Below, one piece after another: positions 55,695-64,000 of a stretch of DNA of 64,000 bases; position 1 is the stretch's first letter; each line of letters starts with the position of its first letter. Both the position numbers and the translations under genes were made by a program. Source of the DNA: Endothia cerciana (taxonomy: Eukaryota > Ascomycota > Sordariomycetes > Diaporthales > Cryphonectriaceae); contig JALRMH010000012.1 in NCBI GenBank assembly GCA_026119935.1, forward strand, positions 248,001-312,000, read 5' to 3'. The notes beneath the pieces are model-generated. The model was not told where the DNA came from. It saw nothing but the letters and a program-made list of their open reading frames with translations, and did no database searches.

Positions 55695-57944
55695 ATGGCG
55701 CCAGGCATCCTCGAGACGGCCTCGGAGAACACTAGGAGCCACGACGGCAATGTGGAAACCACGGAGGGCGTCATCGGCGCCAACTGCGTCGACCGCGTCA
55801 CCCTGCTGCGGAGCATGCCTGAGGCACCCTCACAATGCCAGGTCTGTGTTGTTGGCGCCGGCCCGGCTGGACTGATGCTCGGGGCGAACCTGGCGCGGAT
55901 GGGCATCAAGGCACAGGTTATAGACGACAGGGCGGATCCTACACCGGTGGGAAGGTATACACCCTGATATGACGAAGAAGAAGTAGTTTGTTCAGCTAGG
56001 TTGACATGGTTTCACAGGGCTGATGGCTTGCAGCCAAAGACCATCGAGACATTTCGACAGATGCGGTTAGCAGATTCGTTGTTGCAAAGAGGCGTCCGGG
56101 TCTACGATATCTCCTTTTGGCGAGGAACAGAAGAAGAGCCCTTGCGCCGGCTGGGGCGCGAAGTCCACTACCCGCCGGTGATCGATGTGTTGGATCCCTA
56201 TATCCTGCTGGTGCACCAGGGAATGGTGGAGAGTCTTTTCATCGACGACATGAAGAAGCGAGGCGTCGAGGTGAAGAGGAACTGCGCCTTCGAGTCATAT
56301 AGTGCTTGCGACTCCTTGATGTCGAAGAAGGTTGGCGCGGTATTGCAGATTAACACAAGGGTGAATGTGACGCAGGACAAGAGGACGATACTGGCACAGT
56401 ACCTTGTCGGATGTAAGTGTGGACCACCAAGACGCTGTGGATGTGGCCTGGCTGATTATTCTCAGGCGATGGTGCACACTCTAAGGTGCGCAAGAGCATC
56501 CCGGAGGCGAGGCCCGTGGGCATGTCTCAACCTGTGGTCTGGGGTGTACTTGACGGAGAGATTGAGACCGACTTCCCAGATATTTGGTCCAAGACTCTGG
56601 TGTTCTCACAGGAGTTCGGTTCTATACTCATCATCCCTAGGGAGCGCAACATGACGAGATTTTACATCGAGCTGAAGAGCGGGATGAAGGAGGACAAGAA
56701 GACCTTAGGCCAGGAGTACATCATGGCTCGGGCTAAGGAGATCATGAAGCCGTTCACCGTAAACTGGAAGTACATTGAGTGGTTTGGTCGATACCAGATT
56801 GGTCAGCGGGTGGCCAGCCGCTTCTGTGACTCCCACCACAGGGCATTCCTGGCAGGCGACGCAAGCCACACCCACTCGCCAAAGGCATCACAGGGAATGA
56901 ACACATCCATGCACGACGCTTGGAATATAGCGTGGAAACTGAACTACGCGGTCCGAGGGTTAGCGAAACCGGCGCTGCTGGAAAGCTACGAGGACGAGAG
57001 AAGGAAGATTGCGCTGGACCTGGTCAACTTTGACTACGAGCATGCGAATCAGATTGCCGGAGGGGACGCAGTCACGTTGGCGGAGAACTTCAAGACCAAC
57101 GTACGATTTATCTCCGGCATTGGCGCAGAGTACGGAGAAAACGCCCTCAACATGATGGAGAGCCAGACATGGCTCCTGGGAGAGGCGAAGCCTGGTTGCT
57201 TACTTCCTCCGGCCAAGGTGACCCGATACCTGGACTCCAACCCTGTCGACATCCAGCTCGACATTCCTATGCTGGGCCAGTTCAGGATATACCTGTTGAT
57301 GTGGGATGTTCACCAATCGAAGATGTTCCTGGAGAACTTCTGCGATGCTCTTGCTGCTGACGACTCGCTCATCCGTCAACTGTCGGTCGCTGCCAGTCTC
57401 TCATACGCGGCGCAACCGAGACTACCCGCCCCAGAGGATATATACGTCAGACCAGAGAGGTATACGGCCGTCAGCCATCTCTTTACCTTTGGTCTTATCA
57501 GTGAGTACCGTTCTGAATCGGCATCTCTACCAAGGAGACCACTGTCCTAATTGTGTATCAGCAACAATGCCCAAATCCGACATAGAAATTTCCGACCTAC
57601 CGCCCCTACTGCAAGACAGCAGGTGGACTTTCTACCTCGACGACATCCCGGAGCAGGACACGCGCGGCTCGCTCTGCACCAACAAGTGGCTGGGCAGCCT
57701 GGGCCCCGGTGAGGTAGCTATTGTCAACGTCCGGCCCGACGGATACGTTGGCAGCCTCGGCAGGTGGGATTCGAGCGTCGACGACGCGGGCGAGGAGGCG
57801 GCCAGATGGCTCGACTCGTACTATGACCGCTTCTTGGAAGTCCCCGAGGTTTTGAAGAGGAGCCCAGTCCCGGCCGCCGCCACCGCTGCCGCGGCTAATG
57901 GTGCGAACGGGAGTGCGAATGGAAGTGTGAACGGGAGCCCTTAG
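55695..57944 (+). CDS. FAD-dependent phenol 2-monooxygenase-like protein
   Basis: Exons 55695-55954, 56018-56412, 56466-57500 and 57562-57944; 690 residues, like fungal phenol hydroxylases. The FAD dinucleotide motif CVVGAGPAGLMLGANLARMG is at 51-70. ADGLQPKTIETFRQM follows the first splice. The second FAD motif GCDGAHSKVRKS (219-230) is made by the second splice, and the GD motif LAGDASHTHSPKASQG is at about 347-362, with MHDAWNIAWKLN after it. The last 150 residues form the thioredoxin-like C-terminal domain of this group. The enzyme would hydroxylate a phenolic ring with NADPH and O2. Phenol itself is not certain as substrate. The C-terminal end is a short Asn-Gly-Ser repeat. Introns are 63, 53 and 61 nt. 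It stands alone, with no ring-cleavage gene next to it. Confidence 0.92.
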
Positions 57945-58709
57945 AAGGCTACTATCCTGACCAATCAGGGACACTTTGGAAAGTCTTTCGTTGAAGGAAA
58001 CTAACAAAAGCTGATCGATTGTCATTCAGTCTTGCTGCAGATCCACAGCAGGGCGGGTTCTGACATACGTTGGCGAATGGCCGCGTTTGGAGGGGAAGGG
58101 AAAAACACCTGTCGAGTTCCAGACCTGGACCAGGTCGGTATGTACGGTGAATGGAAAGACGGGAAGACCGAATCGCCTTAATTAGCAACGTCACGGCTCT
58201 TCCATAGAACTGGGAGTCCCGGGGCCTACACGGAGAGAAGACAGAGGAGGGTGATCTCAGAAAAGCGAGAGCGCTCGGATGTACATAGTGGGATGGTCGA
58301 TATGATGCGTACAAGCTGCGGTAGCATTTCCGCCGGTGTTTTGGCCGGGGACTGAACCTTACCTTCATGGTTAATTGAATTACAAAAGCATGCTACTCAC
58401 ACCTAATGGCAAGCAAGCACCCTCTCTACCAGAGCCTTCCGAGGGTGGCGGGCGAAGGCCGTTTGCAGTCCACTGTCCTCTGCCAAAAAGCATCCCAGCG
58501 ATCTGCTCGTGACCCTTGACCTTGATCATTCCCTCAGTGGCCTGGCCATTAGCTTTTGGTGAGGTGGAGGTCTCTGAAATAGACAGCTGCGTGGTTGTGT
58601 CCGTTGTATCCTTGGAAGTGGACAAATCCTCTGATTGGTCGGCGCTATAGGGAAGGGTATCTGAGAGGGCTGGGTATACCTTCTAGCTCCTATGCTTCAT
58701 GTATGCCAC
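57945..58709. other. Intergenic between convergent 3' ends
   Basis: About 760 nt. A minus-strand frame (about 58380-58643) has a protein-like stretch but no ATG and an in-frame stop just upstream, so I do not call it. Nothing else seen. Confidence 0.5.
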
Positions 58710-59965
58710 CTACAACTCATCCCTTGCCCGCCCGTCCTCCACATCCGAAACCGGCACAAACACCTCCGCCTCTACGGGCTCGCCCGCGTCGCCATCGACA
58801 ACCCGCCTGACCTGCTCAACCATACTGTCCGGGTCCCCCTTGTCCACGCTCTCCTCCCTCCCGACCTTCGCGGTCGGCACCGTCCCCTCACCGCCCATCT
58901 CGACCTCCACCCTCCTCCCGCCCCCGTCCACGACCTCCATCCTCGCCCCGGAGCCCGAGCCCGAGCCTACCAGGCCCACCGCACCCGACCCCGTCTTGAA
59001 GACCAGCCGCAGGGGCAGCCAGACGAGCCACCAGAGCGGGCCGTACAGCCACCGGCGGAACACCAGCCAGCCCAGCGTGGCCACGAGCATGTAGAAGGTC
59101 GTCTCGAGGTACCACGTGTCGCTCTTGGTGCTCTTCATCAGCGTCCCGAGCAGGTCCCTGCTGGAGGTCAGCATGTCCTCCATGCGCCCGTAGGTCCCGC
59201 CCAGCTGCCGCAGCTGGACCGTCGACTCCTGCAGCGTCTCGTGCAGCGTCATGGAGCGGGCGAGCTCGTCCTGCACGAGCTGGCGCGCGCGGTGCAGGGA
59301 CTGCGTCAGGTCGGACGACGCCGCGACGACGGGGTTGTCCGGGTCTCTGGTGGACCTCTGGGTGTGCCTGCGCCGGGGCCCCGGCAGAGGCGCCGGCGCC
59401 GGGGAGTTCGCGCCGCTCCCGGACGGGGTCGAGGCCGCTTTCGTGTAGGACTGTAGCAGTATCTGGCGTTCGAGCCGGCGGGCGGCCTCGAGGGAGCGGC
59501 GGGCCGTGAGTTGGGCCTTGTGGAAGGCGACCCGGGCGCTGTTGCGTGATTCGTAATAGTCAGCCACATCTGTTCCCATGATCACGGTACAAGCAGGTTG
59601 TTTAGGAAAAGGGTGGGCGGTTTGGTCATAGCCCACCTCTTCACATCCCCCTCCAGCCTCGTCAGCCCCTCTCGCAGCCTCTCCTTCCGCCTCGCGGCCT
59701 CGCTGCCCTCCTTCCCGCCCCTCAGGTCCGTGACCTCCTCGGCCAGCAGCTCCAGATCCTCCTCCTCCTCGCGCAGGATCTGGTTAATCTCGCCGCCCAG
59801 CTCGGTCGCGACGTTCTCGTCGTCGTCATCGCCATCGCCGCCCTGTGGGAGGGGCACGGATCCCGGGCGGAAGTCGAGGTTCGAAAGCCGGTCGATGAGG
59901 TCTCTGACCTGCGTGGTTGTTTCCTGGAGCGCGGTCAGGCGCTCCTGGAGGGTGTCGAAGGACAT
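58710..59965 (-). CDS. SEC20: SNARE protein SEC20
   Basis: Exons 59965-59637 and 59538-58710 (98-nt intron, GTGGGC...AACAG); 385 residues. The N-terminal coiled region MSFDTLQERLTALQETT, with an acidic stretch (GDDDDEN), runs into SARVAFHKAQLTARRSLEAARR across the splice. The SNARE-like segment LTQSLHRARQLVQDELARSM to YGRMEDMLTSSRDLLGTLM lies at 187-243. A membrane helix ETTFYMLVATLGWLVF (about 255-270) is followed by a second, Trp-rich hydrophobic stretch to about 290. The C-terminus ends ARDEL, an ER retrieval signal like the HDEL end of yeast Sec20. SEC20 pairs with UFE1, USE1 and SEC22 for COPI vesicle fusion with the ER. It is divergently arranged with mL53, about 560 nt away. The leader is A-rich on the sense strand. 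Confidence 0.93.
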
Positions 59966-60524
59966 TATTTTTTATTTTTTATTATTTTTTTATTTTATTA
60001 TCCTCTTAATTTTTGGGGGGGCCCCTCTGTCCTCTGCCTGCTTCCAGTGGTGACGGTCTTGGAGCTGGATCCGTAAGGGGAGGGAGCAGAGGGTGGTGAG
60101 GGTAAGTTGAAGGATTGAAGCGCCAGTGTAGGCTGGCGACTTTCAGCAGCGAATGTCCGAGGGGCCAAGCTGGCTTTGCCTGCCCAACGTCACCTTTTTG
60201 GTGACATTCTGGAAGCTTTCTAGGGCCGAAGCACCTGTGCTAGCGTTGGCCCGAGCTCCCGCGGCGGCTCGGGGGCAGGCCCGCTGCGCAAACACTTGTC
60301 CCGCGAATTTTCGCTGTATGGTGAATGGCCTCGAGAAGACAACGTCGGTTGCACCCTCGGCACCCTCGGCACCCTCGGCACCCTCGACGAGTTATCTCCA
60401 TGTTCGAGCTGCGAAGGCAACATTAAAGCCTCTGAGAACCCCCCGTCGAGGACCCCCCACCTCCGAAAGATCGACCCCAGACACCCCCCGGGCCAGGAAC
60501 TAGGAGGTCCAACAGCCGCCCAAG
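59966..60524. promoter_or_regulatory. Bidirectional promoter region, SEC20 / mL53
   Basis: About 560 nt between two divergent housekeeping genes. It has a T/A-rich stretch (59966-60011) next to the SEC20 start and a four-copy 9-nt tandem repeat (60351-60386) on the mL53 side. Specific factor sites are not claimed. Confidence 0.5.
60351..60386. repeat. Tandem repeat, 9-nt unit x4
   Basis: Four perfect copies of GCACCCTCG in the spacer between SEC20 and mL53. Confidence 0.95.
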
Positions 60525-60937
60525 ATGATCACCCGCTTCATCACCGACGTGACCACCAAGATCAACCCCTTCTCCCCCCAGTCCAAGTCCGCCCGCCTCT
60601 TCCTCACGGTCCTGCCCCCGTCGGCGAGGAGCCAGGGGATGACGATCAACACGAAGCTGCTGCCGAGGACCACGGCGGAGAAGACCTCGCTGCAGGTGAA
60701 ATTCAGTACGCTTATCCATCACTATTACCATCATTACAACATTTTTGTGACCCTGTCCTGCCTCGGGCCGTGAGAGGATCACCGAGCTAATATGGTTGGT
60801 TTTTTTATTACTTTTTCACAGAGGACGGCAAGCTGCTAGACCTCGACTGCGAGAGCATGGGCATCAAGGGCCTCATCGAGGAGTGCGACAGACACTCCCG
60901 GGTGCTGCAGAAGCAGGCCGCCCTGGCGGACGCATAA
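60525..60937 (+). CDS. MRPL44: Mitochondrial large-subunit ribosomal protein mL53
   Basis: Exons 60525-60705 and 60822-60937 (116-nt intron, GTACGC...TCACAG); 98 residues, the usual size. It starts MITRFITDVTTKINPFSP, close to the family N-terminus. SARLFLTVLPPSAR, MTINTKLLPRT and VKFKDGKLLDLDCE follow, the Lys being split by the intron. The end is IKGLIEECDRHSRVLQKQ. The protein has a thioredoxin-like fold and sits in the mitoribosome large subunit. The first 10 residues can serve as import signal. The yeast name is MRPL44. Confidence 0.9.
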
Positions 60938-61724
60938 GATCACTCACTGCACGGCATTTACATCACTGCGAGCCACACTTCGGACGAGAGGCACCGATCA
61001 TCAACATGATCTGGCGTTGGTTTGAGAGATAATAAAAGAATAAAAGAAGACGGGAGGCGCTTCTAGAGCGCCGCTAGGTCCGGCTTGAATTTGGTCCGCA
61101 TCGAAGGAGACCGGGCTGACAACGAAATTTGAATTATATACAATGGCTGGTTCGCTACAGGAACGGCTCCAATGCCCTCCGAGGGTGCGAATAGGGTGGC
61201 CAGCGACGAGCCACGGAAAGGGAATTAGATGTCGAGATGCGGTACAGGTAGTCCTAATGCTTGTGGCCTAAGAAGTGCACCGGTGGGCCCAGAGACAATA
61301 TCCGATTTAGGGAGGCTGTTATTCTATAAGCCAGATGGGAGCCAAGAGGAATGCTTTGGACATCCCGCGAGGAGACACCCACAGGGTCGGCACGGGCATC
61401 TCGTACTGTACCATGACGAGATAGGCAGTCAGACTGAGAAGGAATCTTCAACAAGAAATATAGAGCATGTCGAATTTTTGTTCTCCGCGACCATTCTATG
61501 TATTGGTGTCCACTTTGCGTGCTACCAACCCAGAACGACGACAAATGTAACACCCGAGGGGCCAATCACACCGAGACCGTGGGCTCAACCGGCTGCGAAG
61601 AAGTCATGGATTTCGAGCTCTTCAGGCTGGAGGCCATCGATTGAACCATGTTTGTCACTTGGTTGATTTCGTCCGAGTCCAGACTGGCTGCGATAGATCT
61701 AGCCTCAGAAGTGCTGCCACTCAA
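60938..61724. other. Intergenic between convergent 3' ends
   Basis: About 790 nt between mL53 and the pyrophosphatase. No gene or repeat recognised. Confidence 0.5.
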
Positions 61725-62882
61725 CTAAGCGGAGGCACCGCTGATGAAGAACCACTTGTCTATCGAAGCGTCGATCTTCTCGGCGGGGAGGTTCTCGTTG
61801 GCGGGGATCGGTGGCAGCTGGCTGGGGTCGATGCGGCTGGGTGAGTGGGACACGGTGACGTTGGTGCTAGGAGGGAGCGTCAGTAATCCAGCCACGCAGG
61901 ATACAATAGCTTTGGGGGGGGGGGGGTTAAAACATACGTAGAGACGGCACCGGGCTGGGTCTTGCCAGTGATGAGTCTGTCCCAGGCCTCGGCACACTCA
62001 CGGATGACGTCCATGGCGTACTTCTTGTTCTTGCACTCGCCGGTGAAGGCGAACTGGTTCTCGGGCTTGCCATCGGGGATCTTGTAGATGCGGAACCACT
62101 CGTTGGTGGCGCGCAGCAGGCCCGGCAGGTGCCGCTCGACGTCCTCGACGTCGTTGAGCTTGGAAGCCAGAGGGTCGTTGACGTCAATAACGATCACCTT
62201 CCAGTCGGTCTCCTCCTCATCCAGCAGGGCCATGACGCCGAGAACCTTGACCTGCTTGACCTGGCCGGTGTAGCCGACCAGCTCGCCGATCTCGCAGACG
62301 TCAAGGGGGTCGTTGTCACCCTTGGCCTTGGTCTCGGGGTGGACGACGTTGGGGTCCTCCCAGGTCTGGGTTGAGAGCGTCAACTGCTGTGGTCCAAAGG
62401 TTCGGATTGGGGGGAGGTTGGGGTCATGTCATACCTGGGGGAAGGCACCGTAGTTCCACAGGTAGCCCTTGTGGGGGAAGCAGTTGCGGACATATCGAAG
62501 CTTGCCCTTCTTGGTGTCCTGCTTGATGGGGTTGAGGAGCTCCTCCTTGGAGATCTACAGCACCGAAAAGAAAAGGTCAGTCACTCACGCTCCACGACAA
62601 TAAGTGAGCCCTGCAAAGGGACTCGGGGGTGGTGAAGCCCTGGTGGCAAGGTCGGTCCCCGGGGCGGGGTCCGACAGGACAGTCTCAGCACAGCAGCAGA
62701 CTCACCTCAAGCTTAGCGTTGGTCCAGCGAGGGATCTCGACAACCATGTTCAGGACAGTCTGCTCCTGGTTGGCGAAGAGGGGGATGTCGTGGAAGGGCG
62801 AGACAGGGACGCCATCCTTCTCGATGTACACCCTGTGCTCGAAGGTGTAGGGAGCAGCGACCTTGCGGGTGGTATAAGCCAT
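61725..62882 (-). CDS. IPP1: Inorganic pyrophosphatase, family I
   Basis: Exons 62882-62706, 62554-62435, 62365-61938 and 61866-61725; 288 residues, one more than yeast IPP1. The start MAYTTRKVAAPYTFEHRVYI is the usual fungal one, with CAAG before ATG. Key blocks: VEIPRWTNAKLEISKEELLNP across the first splice, GKLRYVRNCFPHKGYLWNYG, and TWEDPNVVHPETKAKGDNDPLD. The signature DNDPLD supplies metal-binding Asp residues. DVEDVERHLPGLLRATNEWFR, KPENQFAF and the C-terminal ASIDKWFFISGASA follow. It splits pyrophosphate to phosphate, which drives nucleic acid and amino-acyl-tRNA synthesis; cytosol and nucleus. Introns are 151, 69 and 71 nt; the third carries a poly-C run on the sense strand. The frame stays open for 132 codons upstream of this start (see findings). 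Confidence 0.96.
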
Positions 62883-64000
62883 CTTGCCGTCGGTGACTGG
62901 TGTTGACGACGACAGGGATGGTGAGCCCGAAAGGTGTTGGGCGATCTGGGCTGTGCGAGAGGACGAAATCTTGAGTGAATTGGCCCTCGGCGAGGAGAGT
63001 GGTGTTGAGAGGAGGGAGGTGGAATATGGACGGTGGAGGGTGGAAAGTCCAGTTGGCCAACTTCTTCTAGTGCTTGAATGTCGATGTGGAGGGGTACGGG
63101 TCGGTGGAGGGGTAACAGCCGAATCAGGGGCCACGGCGGTTGGTCGCAATAGTGGGGCGGCCTGAGCGAGATTTCGTCGTACTATGAGTTGCGGTGACCC
63201 GAGCAGGGGGGACGCAGGCAGCTTGGACTTGGACGTGGACGCTGCGAGGGTCCATGCCAGCACTCGCAGTGGCTGCATGGGACAGGAAAAGAGCGATCGC
63301 GAGAGACCCTTGAGAAGGCCAGGGGCTCTGATGCCTTTTTGCGCTCTCGCAGGCCAAGTCCAAGACCTCAGATAGTCAAGAGTCTCACGGCAAAACGGAG
63401 GGCTAAGGCGGGTTTGTCTTTGTTGAACCGAGGTAAGAGTGAGGGATCTGGGAGAGGTTCAACTGGGCCGTAGACTTACTTGATCGAAAATTTGATCACG
63501 GGATTATTCTCGTTGCCCTCAGGACCCTGCTGCATACTGTCCGTACCCTGGCCACACCAACAAGTGACCTCAACACGGTAAAACATACGACACCCCTTTG
63601 CTAATAGAAACTCCCGTGAATATGGCTACCTAATGCAGAGATCTACCAAATCATAAATATGTAATCGTCGTCGTCTCTCCTCCCCAGACTCCTTTCGGTC
63701 AGGGTATCCGCTGATGGACTAAGCAGAGAGACCGTCTCCTGCTGTCATTAAGGCCCCATACCTTGTTGGCGGTGGAGAATGTACGAGAGAGTAGCCATGA
63801 ATACACCAACAACGCGCCCGCTTACACTCATGTCAGCATCAGACTTGAACGCTCCCACACAGGAACAAGCCGGCTTTCCTACCGCCTCGGCAGGTTCCCA
63901 TACGCCCCTCGTCCGAACGCACCACCAGGAGCGTTCCCATACGCACCCGTACTGAACCCCTGGTGAATACTCTGTCTCACAATCGCCGCCGCCGCCTGAC
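62883..64000. other. Upstream region of the pyrophosphatase gene, end of window
   Basis: 62883-63278 is open in frame with the pyrophosphatase on the minus strand and starts with an ATG at 63278. It could be leader or coding extension. 63279-64000 holds no gene that I can support. Confidence 0.5.

Noticed and set aside
58380..58643. Small minus-strand open frame with the stretch GHEQIAGMLFGRGQW
   Set aside because: No ATG before the protein-like part and an in-frame TAG just upstream; no convincing upstream exon found.
1..64000. tRNA, rRNA, CRISPR arrays, origin or attachment sites
   Set aside because: Looked for tRNA B-box-like GGTTCRA sites with matching arms, and for spaced repeats; none held up by eye. 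A tRNAscan-SE run would settle the tRNA question.

Overview
The window looks like a filamentous ascomycete chromosome, most likely a Sordariomycete. Short spliceosomal introns (about 50-240 nt, with GTANGT-like donors, CTAAC/CTGAC branch sites and YAG acceptors) interrupt most genes. The repertoire is typical of such fungi: calnexin, UTP18, SEC20, GINS subunit, fused pseudouridine enzyme, HET-domain relic, GPI-anchored serine-rich proteins and a phenol hydroxylase-like flavoprotein. Exons are GC-rich, and intergenic DNA is rich in homopolymer, GAA, GA and pyrimidine tracts. No operons, CRISPR, rRNA or tRNA were seen. Exon coordinates were worked out by hand from reading frame, splice signals and family motifs.

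Layout. 1-3.6 kb: gene-poor, at most a decayed membrane-protein fragment. 3.6-12.2 kb: an Old Yellow Enzyme-type flavin oxidoreductase, a single-pass membrane protein (minus), the GINS subunit SLD5, a decayed Tc1/mariner element next to a large palindrome, and a short-chain dehydrogenase. 14.6-26 kb: a small GPI-anchored protein, methylthioribulose-1-phosphate dehydratase MDE1 (minus), calnexin, mitochondrial methylmalonate-semialdehyde dehydrogenase and an F-box protein with codon repeats. 27.6-40.5 kb: an unrecognised 1419-residue probable tail-anchored protein (minus), an eight-exon PIF1-type helicase (minus) with an N-terminal PIP-box-like motif, a small unknown gene and UTP18 (minus). 41-47.5 kb: a second GPI-anchored protein (minus), the bifunctional pseudouridine-phosphate glycosidase/kinase and a membrane-associated SDR. 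47.5-55.7 kb: gene-poor, with a frameshifted HET-domain pseudogene. 55.7-62.9 kb: the phenol 2-monooxygenase-like gene, SEC20 and mitoribosomal mL53 (divergent pair), and cytosolic inorganic pyrophosphatase with a long open extension upstream of its usual start.

Most genes are unrelated housekeeping functions: DNA replication (SLD5, PIF1-like), ribosome biogenesis (UTP18, mL53), ER folding and Golgi-ER traffic (calnexin, SEC20), methionine salvage, valine catabolism, pseudouridine salvage and pyrophosphate removal. I do not see a coherent new multi-gene system. The observations most worth a second look are the PIP-box-like motif on the helicase, the possible dual-targeting extension of pyrophosphatase, the linker intron of the pseudouridine enzyme that carries both a stop and an in-frame start, the large tail-anchored unknown, and several strong palindromes in gene-free DNA.
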